Assembly: GCA_913058245.1 (NCBI GenBank)
Contig: CAJXQJ010000005.1
Location: 124,001-188,000 of the forward strand
Reading direction: 5' to 3'
DNA length: 64,000 nucleotides
Origin: an uncultured Colwellia sp.
GTDB lineage: Bacteria > Pseudomonadota > Gammaproteobacteria > Enterobacterales > Alteromonadaceae
Positions 1-10,658 of this stretch are shown in pieces. Every line of letters starts with the position of its first letter. Positions within the stretch are counted from its first letter, which is position 1. The position numbers and the translations under genes are program-made. The notes below the pieces were generated by a model, which searched no databases, was not told the origin of the DNA, and was given only the letters and a program-made list of their open reading frames with translations.

Positions 1-625
1 ATTACGTTTACATCCATGTCTAGGCATTCACCCATGGTATTTACATGAACTTTCAACAAACAGCCTAACCGAATTAGAATCGTTAGTTGCGAAGCATTTG
101 CCACTAATAACCGCAATAGGTGAAGCCGGCATTGATGGCGTAATAGCCAAAGAACACAATAACCTGCAACAACAAATCGACGTTTTTGATAATCAGCTAC
201 TGCTGGCCAAAAAGTTTAATTTAGCTATTATTGTTCACCATAGAAGATCACATCAACACATTCTGCCTCTGCTAAAAAAGCATAAATTATCAAATGCAGG
301 GGTTATTCATGCGTTTTCAGGCAGTTATCAGCAAGCCTGCCAATACATCGATTTAGGTTTTAAGTTAGGTATTGGCGGCACAATTACCTATCCTCGCGCC
401 GAAAAAACCATTAAAGCAGTTAAGCGGCTGCCACTGGATAGTTTGGTATTAGAAACAGACGCACCAGCAATGCCACTAAATGGCTTTCAAGGACAAGATA
501 ATTCACCACTACGTTTAATTGACGTTTTCCACTGTTTAACGACTATACGCAGCGAATCGGATGCTGACATAGCCTCTGCACTAGCAGCCAATATTCAAAC
601 TATACTGCCTAAAATATCTTCTTAA
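1..625 (+). CDS. yjjV: TatD-family metal-dependent hydrolase (YjjV-like), 5' truncated
   Basis: The reading frame is open from base 2, so the start lies left of the window; about 208 residues of a roughly 255-260 residue protein remain. The visible part begins with LGIHPWYL and has the TatD signatures AIGEAGID (metal-ligand Glu), the HHRR segment after the third strand, and the C-terminal ETDAPAMPLNGFQGQ. That last stretch is typical of the YjjV branch rather than TatD or YcfH. TatD proteins are TIM-barrel metallohydrolases with DNase activity, usually 3'-5' exonuclease; the physiological substrate of YjjV is not settled. The gene is convergent with the following ytjB homologue, whose stop lies 16 bases away. 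Confident on family, less so on the subfamily symbol. Confidence 0.85.
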   Translation, partial: LRLHPCLGIHPWYLHELSTNSLTELESLVAKHLPLITAIGEAGIDGVIAKEHNNLQQQIDVFDNQLLLAKKFNLAIIVHHRRSHQHILPLLKKHKLSNAGVIHAFSGSYQQACQYIDLGFKLGIGGTITYPRAEKTIKAVKRLPLDSLVLETDAPAMPLNGFQGQDNSPLRLIDVFHCLTTIRSESDADIASALAANIQTILPKISS

Positions 626-641
626 AGCATTATATTAATAC

Positions 642-1250
642 TTATTTCGTAGGTTTAGGTAAACGAAATCCTTGGCGACTAAAACGATTTAAGCCACGGG
701 TTAACAAAAAGCCGATAACGCCGGTCACAATCATTAAAATACGCATAATATCGTATTGTGAGTAACCGTTAGCTGATAGCTCATCAACAAGTAAAGCACG
801 ATATAGTGATAAACGAATATAGCCTTCTAGCTCTCCCACTCTGAGCTCATCAACGAATGGAGTAATATCTCGGCTTTGATTAACTTTCATCGCAGATAAA
901 CCAAAGAGATCATTCATGGATTCATTATCTGTTGATGCCGCCATCACTTGGCCAGTTTTACCATAAATATGCACACTCTTAACTAAGGGCTGCTGTGCTA
1001 ACGTATCAACAAAGTGCTGTAAATCATCTTGTGATTTTGACAAATAAACAAAAGACGACGCCGCAGCTTGCGCTAAATACATTTTACCAACAACATCGGC
1101 ATGGTGCTGAATTTGTGCCTGCTGTTCGTCACGACTGCTAACCCAGAAATTCATCACCATAATAATTAAAAAAATAGCTATAGCTAATTGCAATATTTTA
1201 TTATAAATCGATGATAATTTAGGGTATAAAGGCTGTTCTATTTGCTTCAT
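642..1250 (-). CDS. ytjB: YtjB/Smp-family inner membrane protein
   Basis: A 202-residue protein with a hydrophobic helix at about residues 17-36, an extracytoplasmic domain of about 130 residues, and a second helix at about 167-186 followed by a short basic tail. This is the architecture of the Smp/YtjB family, whose gene lies divergently next to serB in E. coli, exactly as here. The family's function is unknown; the domain between two helices resembles a periplasmic sensing module but no output domain is attached. The 137-base gap to serB must hold both divergent promoters. The call rests on architecture and synteny. Confidence 0.75.
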   Translation of the reverse strand: MKQIEQPLYPKLSSIYNKILQLAIAIFLIIMVMNFWVSSRDEQQAQIQHHADVVGKMYLAQAAASSFVYLSKSQDDLQHFVDTLAQQPLVKSVHIYGKTGQVMAASTDNESMNDLFGLSAMKVNQSRDITPFVDELRVGELEGYIRLSLYRALLVDELSANGYSQYDIMRILMIVTGVIGFLLTRGLNRFSRQGFRLPKPTK

Positions 1251-1387
1251 AAAACGCTATTTTTCCAATATTTCTATAACAGAGCTTATTGTTACACTAT
1301 AGAACTATTTGTGTTGTATTTGTACTGATGAAAACGTTTTATCGCATGTTTAACTTGAACTTACGCTAATTTTACTAAGGCAAAGCC

Positions 1388-2425
1388 GTGACAAACCTGA
1401 ACGCCCCAATACTTTTAAGTGATATCAAAGATAAAAATTTAGCACAATGGTCGGCTATTGACCCTCAAGCCACTGGCCTTTCAATACAATATAACGCTCA
1501 GCAAAGCAGCTTTCAGCTAAAAGTAAACGACACGCCAAACGAACAAACAAGCCTTGCGATGGCAAATATAGAACTCGTAGTGTTTAGTGATATCAATATG
1601 GCTACTTTTGCAGCATTACTAAGCGAGTGTGACATTAGCGAGTTACAACTCAATGCCATAAATAAGCGTAATAACCTAACCAGCTACCGATTCTTTGTAA
1701 AAGTTAATAACCTAAAAAGGGCCCGAGAGCGCTTAGTTAGCTATGCAACTAAACAACAAATAGAAGTTGCATTATTAAAAAATGCGCCAAAGCTAAACCA
1801 GCCGGGATTGCTTATGATGGATATGGATTCAACCACCATTGAAATTGAATGTATTGACGAAATAGCAGCGCTCGCAGGTGTTGGCGAAGAGATTGCTGCG
1901 GTAACCGAATTGGCCATGCAAGGACAATTAGACTTTAGCGAAAGTTTACATCAACGGGTTGGAAAACTTGCCAATGCCCCGGAAAAAATTCTCGCTGATG
2001 TTGCAAAAAATCTGCCATTAATGACAGGTTTAGAAAGTTTAGTTTCTGCCCTAAAAGAACACCAGTGGCGAGTGGCAATTGCTTCCGGAGGTTTTACCTA
2101 TTTTGCGGATCACTTAGCCGAAATATTGCAGCTTGACGCCGCTTTTGCCAACGTTTTAGAAATTGAAAACAATACTTTAACTGGCAAGGTATTAGGGGAA
2201 GTAATTGATGCCCAAGCCAAAGCAGAATGCCTAACTCAATTACAAAGCGAATATAATATTGCTAGTACACAAACAGTCGCTATGGGTGATGGTGCCAATG
2301 ATCTGGTAATGATGGCGGCAGCACACTTAGGAATAGCGTTTCACGCAAAACCTTTAGTCTTGGCGCAAGCTGATTCTTGTATTACCCACTCAGGGTTAGA
2401 CTGCATGTTGCATTGGTTGGCTTAA
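1388..2425 (+). CDS. serB: Phosphoserine phosphatase SerB
   Basis: Last step of serine biosynthesis: hydrolysis of O-phosphoserine in the cytoplasm. This 345-residue HAD-superfamily enzyme shows motif I as MDMDSTTIE (nucleophile and acid/base Asp), motif II as SGGFTYF and motif IV as GDGANDL, preceded by an ACT-like N-terminal half of about 125 residues, as in enteric SerB. The start is GTG, preceded by ACTAAGG as ribosome binding site. It is divergent from ytjB. In E. coli serB is followed directly by radA; here a large opposing PilZ gene sits between them. A strong hairpin follows the stop. Confidence 0.96.
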   Translation: MTNLNAPILLSDIKDKNLAQWSAIDPQATGLSIQYNAQQSSFQLKVNDTPNEQTSLAMANIELVVFSDINMATFAALLSECDISELQLNAINKRNNLTSYRFFVKVNNLKRARERLVSYATKQQIEVALLKNAPKLNQPGLLMMDMDSTTIEIECIDEIAALAGVGEEIAAVTELAMQGQLDFSESLHQRVGKLANAPEKILADVAKNLPLMTGLESLVSALKEHQWRVAIASGGFTYFADHLAEILQLDAAFANVLEIENNTLTGKVLGEVIDAQAKAECLTQLQSEYNIASTQTVAMGDGANDLVMMAAAHLGIAFHAKPLVLAQADSCITHSGLDCMLHWLA

Positions 2426-2435
2426 TAGTATGCTT

Positions 2436-2470
2436 GCCATCAGTATTAGCCTAGGGCTAATACTGATGGC
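2436..2470. terminator. Perfect 16-bp hairpin between serB and the PilZ gene
   Basis: Arms at 2436-2451 and 2455-2470 are exact reverse complements around a 3-base TAG loop. It lies between the convergent ends of serB and the PilZ gene, so it most likely ends transcription from both sides. A clear U-tract is missing on either side, so intrinsic termination is likely but not certain. Confidence 0.6.
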
Positions 2471-2492
2471 TAATACTTATAGTTAATATTTG

Positions 2493-4955
2493 CTAACTCG
2501 CTTTATCTTTACGAGTTAACTGATAGCGGAAAAGCTCTTCTTGTGTGACATCAAAAATTTGCGCAACACCCGCAACACTCCATATTTCTTGCTCGATTTG
2601 CTTACCACGATGAATAGCATACGAACCAATATAGCTTAACTCAGGGTTTAAATGCCCCATGTCTGGCTCAGCAGTACGTGACAACTTCACCATCACACAG
2701 TAAAACTCACCTTTCTTCAATGCTTGATGAATAAACATATGCTTAAGCTTTTGAGAGCCTAAATCGGACGCCAGTTTCGTCGTAATAGCCTCCTCAATTA
2801 AATTAGCGCGCGGGTTAATAGCAATATAAAGTAGCTCAGTTTTGGCATTATCAAGCTGTTGCATTTTCTTTAAGCTGGCAGTAAAGCGAGTCAACATATC
2901 TGCTTGTCCGAACAATGGATACAAGTTGATATAAGCTTTTCTGTCACTGAGCTTGCGCATCGCTGAAATAAGCTTTCCTTCACTTTCACCACTGGCTATC
3001 GCTTCAACTTTATAGCGACTACCGCTAGTTTGAATCATCATAGATGGAATATTCGAACTTGAACTGTAAATATTGCGTAACGCTTTTGCTAAACCTGGTG
3101 TCGACATCGCATACTCATCAGGTGTCAATTTATCACGATTCTTATCGATGAGAGCTTTAAAAAATTTACGCCCTATATGCTGGTGCTTCTCTACATACAC
3201 TCGAAGATTAACAATAGTTTTTGTCTGATCAACCCGCATCACTTCATAAGGAAGCGCTTTTAATTGAAAAGCTGAGGTAATTTTTTGCAACGCCGGGAAG
3301 CTAATGCTAACAATATCGCCTTTTACCAGCACTGTTGCTTTATCAAGTTCAACTTTCAAACCTGAGGTTGAAAAATCCTGTGACATGCCCTGCCACTTAA
3401 CATTTTCAATTTCAACTTGGGTTGGTGTTTGGTATTTAAAACGTAACTCTTGTCGCTGATTACGATAGTTAATACCCACTTCGTCTACGCTATATTTTTT
3501 ACTTAAACGTTTATGGCCAAACTTTTTTAATTTACTGGTATTAATCCCTTCATAAGATAAAGTTTGATATACCTTTGTCGCTTCTTCCTGACTGATATCA
3601 CGCGCAACAATTATCATTGGTAAATTTGCTATTTTAGCGACAATTTCAGCAGGAGCAGGTGCATTTAAATATTCGTTTTTCTTCGTTAATGTCTCAGATA
3701 AAGTTAATGGTGATTCAACTCTGGTCTGGAAAACGTCAATCATAGATAATTGCGTTATTGCAAAATGAGATTTCGCCGCGGCAAAACCTAAAAACTGACT
3801 TCTAAATGCTTCATCATCTGCCAACTGAAGTTCATCAGCTGTATAAAAATAAGTTTTCCCCTGACTTTTATGCACAAAACTAAATACCAAAAGCTGCTTG
3901 CCCGAAACCGCCAACTTTTTTAACCTAGCAATACGCTCTGCGGAAACCAAACAATATAAGGTTGAATAGCGTTTTTCATCTTGCCAGTATTGATAAATAT
4001 GCTGATTATTAGGGCAAGTTAAGGCGTATTTAGGCGTTAGTTTCTGTTCTTGTGCTTCAATAAAAATTGGCAATTCATTAGACTTAGGCATTACATACTG
4101 CTCGAAGCTCCGAGCCTGCAATGCAGCAATGGTATTATCTAAATTAATCTTATAACGACGTTTATTACCTTGGATAAAGCCTTTTAAAAATTCCGTAAAG
4201 CCATCTCTGCGCGTGTTAGGTTCTGAAACTCGCTTAACACCAACTAACTGCAACTTATCAGCAACAGATAAATTCCTTATCTCATAAACAAAATCACTGT
4301 CTTTACCAAATTGAAATTCATCTTCAAGCCCAGTAAAGCGCAAAGTAACTTGCTGGCCAACCTTTAAGCGCTGAATACTATTGATACGAAATTTACAACC
4401 ATTGACACTAATATCAGAACTTGTGCATTCAATCGACGTGTTTTTGTCGAAAGACACCTGCATTGGAATGGCAAAATTCATACGCTCTTCACTTCGGTTA
4501 TGATATGGGCCAAAGTTATAAAATTTTGCTGGATACTGAGATTTCTCAAATACCTTAGCGGGCTCTACTTTCTTGCTAACATTTACATTACTTTTTTCTT
4601 TTTGATAAATAACCCGAAAGTTATTCTCTGTGCTCATAGTTGCTTCATATACACCAAAGGTGTAACCGCTATAACGCATAAATGCATCAGTAAAAACCCG
4701 CACAGCAATATCATCAAGGAAATGTGTTCGCCCTTCATGCTCAAATGGTTTACATTCGCCATCGACATGGCCTCGTAAATCAATTAACCGTGTACACGGC
4801 GCAGCAAGACGTTTTAATTCCATTTTTAATAGGAAACGTTCAGTTTTTGGAACATTTTTAGCAGCAGAGGAGAAGGCGGCTTCAAAGTCAGCATTTAAAA
4901 CTTGGCCACTAAAATCATCAATTATTTTTTGATATTTGGAAAAATCTTTATTCAT
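2493..4955 (-). CDS. Large protein with two PilZ (c-di-GMP binding) domains
   Basis: An 820-residue soluble protein with no signal peptide or membrane helix. Two regions carry the full PilZ signature. The first, at about residues 155-250, has RSEER (RxxxR) followed by DISVNG (D/NxSxxG). The second, at about 500-590, has RQELR followed by DFSTSG. Both arginine pairs are intact, so both domains should be able to bind cyclic di-GMP. The N-terminal 150 residues, the middle and the C-terminal 230 residues match no domain I can name. It is convergent with serB and divergent from radA across a 540-base gap. Similar large PilZ proteins occur in other Alteromonadales; their cellular role is not known to me. 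Confidence 0.8.
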   Translation of the reverse strand: MNKDFSKYQKIIDDFSGQVLNADFEAAFSSAAKNVPKTERFLLKMELKRLAAPCTRLIDLRGHVDGECKPFEHEGRTHFLDDIAVRVFTDAFMRYSGYTFGVYEATMSTENNFRVIYQKEKSNVNVSKKVEPAKVFEKSQYPAKFYNFGPYHNRSEERMNFAIPMQVSFDKNTSIECTSSDISVNGCKFRINSIQRLKVGQQVTLRFTGLEDEFQFGKDSDFVYEIRNLSVADKLQLVGVKRVSEPNTRRDGFTEFLKGFIQGNKRRYKINLDNTIAALQARSFEQYVMPKSNELPIFIEAQEQKLTPKYALTCPNNQHIYQYWQDEKRYSTLYCLVSAERIARLKKLAVSGKQLLVFSFVHKSQGKTYFYTADELQLADDEAFRSQFLGFAAAKSHFAITQLSMIDVFQTRVESPLTLSETLTKKNEYLNAPAPAEIVAKIANLPMIIVARDISQEEATKVYQTLSYEGINTSKLKKFGHKRLSKKYSVDEVGINYRNQRQELRFKYQTPTQVEIENVKWQGMSQDFSTSGLKVELDKATVLVKGDIVSISFPALQKITSAFQLKALPYEVMRVDQTKTIVNLRVYVEKHQHIGRKFFKALIDKNRDKLTPDEYAMSTPGLAKALRNIYSSSSNIPSMMIQTSGSRYKVEAIASGESEGKLISAMRKLSDRKAYINLYPLFGQADMLTRFTASLKKMQQLDNAKTELLYIAINPRANLIEEAITTKLASDLGSQKLKHMFIHQALKKGEFYCVMVKLSRTAEPDMGHLNPELSYIGSYAIHRGKQIEQEIWSVAGVAQIFDVTQEELFRYQLTRKDKAS

Positions 4956-5495
4956 TTACGCTTTATTATATTTAAAATGACTGAAAATGATGCGCTTACT
5001 TTTGCTTGCCGGCAATATTATTAAGTATTAATCAACTTATACATCTTAATAAAACGGTCACTTGTTAAGATGATGCTTCCAAAAATAAATAGCTGATTCA
5101 TTACTGACAAACTAATTTGCATTTCTTTTATTAGCAAAGCAATTATCGTACCTATCTAAATGCACTTTATTAATAGCTAACAACTTCTACTCACCACCGG
5201 CTTTAGGCTCGCTGTATATAGTGATTTTGCGATAAAATAATGCCGGAATGTAAGTTAGCATAGCTTGCAGTAATTCGATACATTAGTAATGACAAGTGAC
5301 GTTTTATGCTGAAAAAACAAACACCACTGTCATTAACCAACCAAATATGACTTTTTTTTGACGGCATTTGCAGCTATATTTTTGCCGCCACTAAAGAAGC
5401 AGATATACTAAAGCGAGGCAAGCGTACTGCCGATTAACAGTAGGCTTAAAAGTTAAACTACAAAATTTTAACCACTAACAAGGCATAACAACTAA
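4956..5495. other. 540-bp intergenic region between the PilZ gene and radA
   Basis: A+T-rich DNA between divergent genes. I found no open frame of useful length with a ribosome binding site, no tRNA-like structure and no strong hairpin. The bases just before radA include a T8 run near 5347-5354 and a weak CGGCA/TGCCG pairing around it. Both divergent promoters must lie here. The length is unusual for this compact region, so a small RNA cannot be excluded. Confidence 0.4.
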
Positions 5496-6884
5496 ATGGC
5501 AAAACCAGCAAAAATTGAATTTGTTTGTACAGATTGCGGGATGAATTACCCTCGCTGGCAAGGGCAATGTCGGTGTGGGGAATGGAATACACTCGCCGAA
5601 ATGAAGATTTCTAGTGTTAAGAACAGCAATGTAACTAGTAGCCGAAAAGCGACTGCGGGTTATGCTGGTGGTATTGGTGGCGGCTCAAAAAAAATAAATG
5701 AAATTGAATCACATGAAGCTGAAAAACATTTAACAGGGATTGGCGAGCTTGATCGCGTGTTATGTGGTGGTGTTACTACAGGTTCGGTAAATATTATATC
5801 GGGTGATCCTGGTGCGGGTAAAACAACATTATTATCTGACTTGGTAGCTCGTATTTCACAAGAAAAAGCCTCACTTTATTGTACGGCTGAAGAGTCATTA
5901 TCTCAGTTTAAAAATCGCGTTAATCGGTTAAAATTAGATTATAACGCCGAACAACTGTATTTATTATCGGAAACCAGTGTCGAAGCCATTATTGAAGAGC
6001 TAGATAAAAATCAAATTAAATTTGCTGTTATCGACTCAATACAAGCAGTTGTTACCGAGAACGCTAACGGTAGCCCTGGCTCACCATCACAAGTTAAAAG
6101 TGCTGCGCAATCGCTTACCCAGTATTGTAAGCAAAATAATGTCACTATGTTTATTATCGCGCACGTCAATAAAAACAATGAAATTGCTGGCCCACAAACA
6201 CTTGTTCATATTGTTGATGCACTTTTGCATATCGATACTAATGACGGACAAATACGTACCTTACGGGCCAATAAAAATCGTTTTGGCGATATTGATACCG
6301 TAGGTATTTTCAAAATGTGCGAACGAGGTATGTTAAGTGTTGATAATCCCAGTGAGATATTTCTATCTGGCTCAACCACGCAATCGCCAGGCTCTGCCAT
6401 TACTTGTATTCGCAAAGGTAACCGAAACCTATTATTAGAAATACAGTGTTTAACCACAGAAACAGAAGCAGAATTTCCACAACGTGTTTGCGTTGGTTTG
6501 AATATGAATCGCATTAAAATGTTGACGGGGATTTTGCGTAAACACACTAAAACCAAAATTTTTCACGACACCTTTTTTAATATCGTAGGCGGCTTAAAAA
6601 TTGATGAGTCAGAAACTTGTATTGATTTAGCGCTAGTAACCGCGTTACTTAGTAGTCTTAACGAATTCACGGTACCAAGAACAACCTGTATTATGGGTGA
6701 GTTAAGTCTAAATGGTGATGTTAGACCAATTGACAGCGGTGTACCGCGCGTTAAAGAAGCTGCGCAACACGGTTTTGATGAGATATTTATTCCATTTCGC
6801 AATTACCATAAGTCGATGGAAGGCTTAGGGGCTAAGATTACGCCAATTAAAACCATCCATGAATTACTCGACTTAATTAAGTAA
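5496..6884 (+). CDS. radA: DNA repair protein RadA
   Basis: RadA is a RecA-like, DnaB-type helicase that processes branched recombination intermediates. The 462-residue protein shows all family marks in order: an N-terminal C4 zinc finger (CTDCG...CRCG, residues about 10-28), Walker A GDPGAGKTTL near residue 105, the RadA-specific KNRFGD motif near 260, and a C-terminal Lon-protease-like domain without protease function. Length matches the family (about 455-460). It is convergent with metH, with a shared hairpin terminator directly after the stop. Confidence 0.97.
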   Translation: MAKPAKIEFVCTDCGMNYPRWQGQCRCGEWNTLAEMKISSVKNSNVTSSRKATAGYAGGIGGGSKKINEIESHEAEKHLTGIGELDRVLCGGVTTGSVNIISGDPGAGKTTLLSDLVARISQEKASLYCTAEESLSQFKNRVNRLKLDYNAEQLYLLSETSVEAIIEELDKNQIKFAVIDSIQAVVTENANGSPGSPSQVKSAAQSLTQYCKQNNVTMFIIAHVNKNNEIAGPQTLVHIVDALLHIDTNDGQIRTLRANKNRFGDIDTVGIFKMCERGMLSVDNPSEIFLSGSTTQSPGSAITCIRKGNRNLLLEIQCLTTETEAEFPQRVCVGLNMNRIKMLTGILRKHTKTKIFHDTFFNIVGGLKIDESETCIDLALVTALLSSLNEFTVPRTTCIMGELSLNGDVRPIDSGVPRVKEAAQHGFDEIFIPFRNYHKSMEGLGAKITPIKTIHELLDLIK

Positions 6885-6886
6885 AT

Positions 6887-6922
6887 TTTAACGCCGAATA
6901 TATACATATATTCGGCGTTAAA
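6887..6922. terminator. Bidirectional hairpin terminator between radA and metH
   Basis: Exact inverted repeat, arms TAACGCCGAATATAT (6889-6903) and its complement (6906-6920), with a 2-base centre and two further flanking base pairs. It begins 3 bases after the radA stop and ends 2 bases before the metH stop, so it serves both convergent genes. Confidence 0.75.
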
Positions 6923-6923
6923 T

Positions 6924-9900
6924 TTAAGACGGCTCGTAATCTAAGTTAGCCGATAACCAGCGTTCGGCTTGTGGCATGGTCATTTCTTTTCGCATAGCAT
7001 AACTTTCAACTTGGTCTTCAGCCACTTTTGCTACCGCAAAATATTTCGAGTCTGGGTGAGCGAAATACCAACCACTAACAGCCGCACCTGGCCACATAGC
7101 AAAACTAGACGTTAGTTCCATACCAATATTTTCTTCGACATTGAGTAGCTCCCATAATAAACCTTTTTCAGTATGTTCAGGACAAGCAGGATAGCCTGGC
7201 GCTGGACGAATACCTTGGTATTTTTCCCTTATCAAATCATCATTATCTAAGCTCTCATCTGGCGCATAGCCCCAATATTCTTTGCGAATTTTTTCATGCA
7301 AATACTCCGCACTTGCTTCTGCTAATCTGTCAGCAACCGCCTTAATCAAAATACTATTGTAATCATCATGCTCAGCGTCAAAAGCTTTCACCAGCGCTTC
7401 AACACCAAAACCTGCCGAGACAGCAAACGCACCAACATAGTCATTTATACCTGACTCTTTATCTGCAACGTAATCAGATAAGCAGCGATTGTACTGCCCT
7501 GCTGGTTTTTTACTTTGCTGACGCAATTGATGCAATTTCATTAATGGCTCTGCACGCGACTCATCAGTATAAAGCTGTAAATCATCTTCTTCACGGTTAG
7601 CTGGAAATAAACCAAAGACAGCTTTCGCTGATAATTTTTTATTATTGATGACATCATCAAGCATGGCATTGGCGTCTTTAAACAACTTAGTAGCCTCTTC
7701 GCCAACCACTTCATGTCGCAAAATTAATGGATATTTACCAGATAACTGCCAGGTCATAAAGAATGGCGTCCAATCGATATAATTTCGCACAACATTTAAG
7801 TCAATATCGTCTAGAACGGTAACACCTAATTTATTCGGCACTTTAGGGGTGTAGTTATCAAAATTAATCGGAACAGCATTTGCTCTTGCTTCAGCCAGTG
7901 GAATTAAACTTGAACGAGGACCTTTTTTATAATGACGCTCTCGCACTTTTACATATTCAGCTTTTTGACGCTCGACAAATGCACCTTTGTGTTCTTCAGA
8001 TAATAAAGTACTAACAACCGATACCGAACGAGAGGCATTAGGCACATAAACAACTGGGTGCTGAAATTGTGGCTCAATTTTTACTGCTGTGTGTGCCTTA
8101 GATGTTGTTGCACCGCCAATAAGCAACGGTAAATCAAAGTCCTGTCGCGTCATTTCCTTAGCGACATGAACCATTTCATCTAATGACGGAGTGATCAAAC
8201 CTGACAAACCAATAATATCGACGTTTTCTTCACGCGCAACACGTAAAATATCTTCACATGACACCATCACTCCTAAGTCGATAATGTCATAATTGTTGCA
8301 TTGCAGTACTACGCCAACAATATTTTTACCAATGTCGTGTACATCCCCTTTTACCGTCGCTAGCAAAACCTTACCATTTGATTTAGCTTCAGTTTTTTCG
8401 GCTTCTATAAAAGGATTTAAATGAGCAACGGCTTGTTTCATTACCCGCGCTGATTTAACCACTTGCGGTAAAAACATTTCCCCAGCACCGAACAGATCAC
8501 CCACAACATTCATACCGTCCATTAACGGTCCTTCAATAACATCTAACGGTCGAGTCGCTTCAAGCCTTGCTGCTTCAGTATCTTCAACAATATACTCATT
8601 GATGCCTTTAACAAGTGAGTGCTCTAAACGCTTGATTACCGGTAATTCCCGCCAGCTTAAATCAGCTTTATTATTTTTACTGCCCGCCTGCCCGCGATAT
8701 TCTTCAGCAACGTCAAGTAGCCGCTCTGTTGCGCCGTCATCAGAATTTTGAATGACATCTTCAACGGCTAATCGTAAGTTTTCTGGAATATCAGAGTAAA
8801 TTGCCAATTGGCCAGCATTAACAATCCCCATATCCATGCCATTTTTTATTGCATGGTATAGAAATACCGCATGAATGGCTTCACGCACCGGGTTATTGCC
8901 TCGAAACGAGAATGAAACATTCGACACCCCACCCGAAATCATCGCATGAGGTAAGTTCTGTTTAATATCAGCAACCGCTTCAATAAAATCACGAGCATAG
9001 TTATTGTGCTCGTCAATCCCTGTAGCGACAGCAAAAATATTAGGATCAAAAATAATATCTTCCGCGGGATAACCAATTTCGTCGACGAGAATATGATACG
9101 CACGCTGGCAAATTTCAAATTTACGTTCTCGAGTATCAGCTTGGCCTGTTTCATCAAATGCCATCACGATTACCGCAGCGCCATAACGCCTTAATAACTC
9201 AGCTTGCTGACGAAAGTTATCTTCACCTTCTTTCAAACTTATCGAGTTAACAACGCCCTTACCCTGAATACACTTTAAGCCTTCTTCAAGGATATCCCAC
9301 TTAGACGAGTCCAACATAATCGGCACTTTGGCGATATCAGGTTCACCGGCAATTAAGTTTAAGAATCGAATCATCGCTGCTTTTGAGTCCAACATGCCTT
9401 CATCCATGTTGATATCAATAATTTGTGCACCGTTTTCCACTTGCTGTAGGGCAACAGCAATAGCTTGATCGTAGTTTTCTTCTGTGATTAAACGTTTGAA
9501 AATTGCAGAGCCAGTAACATTTGTCCGTTCACCAACATTAACAAACAGTCTATCTTCACTTATGGTAAGCGCTTCTAAACCAGATAAGCGACAAGCGATT
9601 TCTCTTGGCTTAATTTCACGTGGTGTAATATTAGCAACCGCATCTGCCATGCCCTTAATATGTGCTGGTGTGGTACCGCAACAGCCGCCAATAATGTTTA
9701 AGAAACCAGAGGTTGCCCATTCAGCAACATGCCTGTCCATATCCTCTACTGTAAAATCGTATTCACCAAAAGCATTAGGCAAGCCTGCATTAGGATGAGC
9801 GGAAACGGCGACATCAGAAATACGACTTAATTCTTCAACGTATTGCCTAAGCTCTACTGGCCCTAACGCACAGTTCAAACCAAATGAGATTGGCTTAGCG

Positions 9901-10658
9901 TGACGCAGCGAGTTATAGAAAGCTTCCGTCGTTTGCCCTGACAACGTTCTTCCAGAGGCATCAGTAATAGTACCTGAAATCATCACAGGTAAGCGTTCAC
10001 CCCTACTTTCAAATACAGTTTCAACCGCAAAAATAGCCGCTTTTGCGTTAAGAGTATCGAAAATAGTTTCGATTAAAATAATATCGCTACCACCATCAAT
10101 CAACGCTTGCGTCGACTCGATATAGGCATCCTTTAGCTCATCAAAAGTAACATTTCGATAGGCAGGGTCGTTAACATCAGGTGAGATTGAACACGTACGG
10201 TTAGTTGGCCCTAGCACACCAGCAACAAAACGTGGCTTAGCAGGGTTTTGCACATTGAATTCATCAGCAACTTCACGCGCTAATTGCGCTGCTTTAAAAT
10301 TAATATCGGCACTATGAGCTTCCATATCATAGTCAGCCATGGCAATGGTTGTGGCATTGAAGGTATTGGTTTCAAGAATGTCAGCGCCAGCTTCCAGGTA
10401 TTCACGATGAATAGCTTTAATAACATTAGGTTGGGTAAGAACCAACATGTCATTATTCCCTTTGACATCACAATGCCAATCAGCAAATTGCTCACCACGA
10501 TAATCTTGTTCTTCAAACTTATATGCTTGGATCATGGTACCCATAGCACCATCTAAAATCAGAATACGCTGATCTAACTGAGCTTGTAATAAAGCATAAG
10601 ACGATGATTTCAGCACCTTGGCTGAAGATGAAGTGTTAAAGTTTGCTTGCTTAGCCAC
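6924..10658 (-). CDS. metH: Cobalamin-dependent methionine synthase MetH
   Basis: Transfers a methyl group from 5-methyltetrahydrofolate via methylcobalamin to homocysteine. About 1,244 residues with all modules: homocysteine domain with zinc cysteines (GLNCALGP and GGCCGTTP), pterin domain, helical cap, B12 domain with DVHDIG (His ligand to cobalt), and the AdoMet activation domain with [10 protein letters not shown] prefer the GTG at 10658, which has AGGAAAA 7-8 bases upstream and overlaps the metA stop by 8 bases. An upstream ATG at 10700 in the same frame would add 14 residues inside metA with no obvious ribosome site. It is the second gene of a metA-metH operon. The tight overlap suggests translational coupling. 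Confidence 0.97.
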   Translation of the reverse strand: MAKQANFNTSSSAKVLKSSSYALLQAQLDQRILILDGAMGTMIQAYKFEEQDYRGEQFADWHCDVKGNNDMLVLTQPNVIKAIHREYLEAGADILETNTFNATTIAMADYDMEAHSADINFKAAQLAREVADEFNVQNPAKPRFVAGVLGPTNRTCSISPDVNDPAYRNVTFDELKDAYIESTQALIDGGSDIILIETIFDTLNAKAAIFAVETVFESRGERLPVMISGTITDASGRTLSGQTTEAFYNSLRHAKPISFGLNCALGPVELRQYVEELSRISDVAVSAHPNAGLPNAFGEYDFTVEDMDRHVAEWATSGFLNIIGGCCGTTPAHIKGMADAVANITPREIKPREIACRLSGLEALTISEDRLFVNVGERTNVTGSAIFKRLITEENYDQAIAVALQQVENGAQIIDINMDEGMLDSKAAMIRFLNLIAGEPDIAKVPIMLDSSKWDILEEGLKCIQGKGVVNSISLKEGEDNFRQQAELLRRYGAAVIVMAFDETGQADTRERKFEICQRAYHILVDEIGYPAEDIIFDPNIFAVATGIDEHNNYARDFIEAVADIKQNLPHAMISGGVSNVSFSFRGNNPVREAIHAVFLYHAIKNGMDMGIVNAGQLAIYSDIPENLRLAVEDVIQNSDDGATERLLDVAEEYRGQAGSKNNKADLSWRELPVIKRLEHSLVKGINEYIVEDTEAARLEATRPLDVIEGPLMDGMNVVGDLFGAGEMFLPQVVKSARVMKQAVAHLNPFIEAEKTEAKSNGKVLLATVKGDVHDIGKNIVGVVLQCNNYDIIDLGVMVSCEDILRVAREENVDIIGLSGLITPSLDEMVHVAKEMTRQDFDLPLLIGGATTSKAHTAVKIEPQFQHPVVYVPNASRSVSVVSTLLSEEHKGAFVERQKAEYVKVRERHYKKGPRSSLIPLAEARANAVPINFDNYTPKVPNKLGVTVLDDIDLNVVRNYIDWTPFFMTWQLSGKYPLILRHEVVGEEATKLFKDANAMLDDVINNKKLSAKAVFGLFPANREEDDLQLYTDESRAEPLMKLHQLRQQSKKPAGQYNRCLSDYVADKESGINDYVGAFAVSAGFGVEALVKAFDAEHDDYNSILIKAVADRLAEASAEYLHEKIRKEYWGYAPDESLDNDDLIREKYQGIRPAPGYPACPEHTEKGLLWELLNVEENIGMELTSSFAMWPGAAVSGWYFAHPDSKYFAVAKVAEDQVESYAMRKEMTMPQAERWLSANLDYEPS

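Noticed and set aside
4956..5495. Possible hidden small gene or RNA in the 540-base gap
   Set aside because: No frame with a ribosome site and no stable hairpin or promoter-terminator pair found; kept only as an intergenic entry.
6206..6556. 116-codon minus-strand frame inside radA
   Set aside because: Antisense to the conserved KNRFG region of radA; no start signals.
9484..9798. 104-codon plus-strand frame inside metH
   Set aside because: Antisense to the conserved homocysteine and pterin domains of metH.
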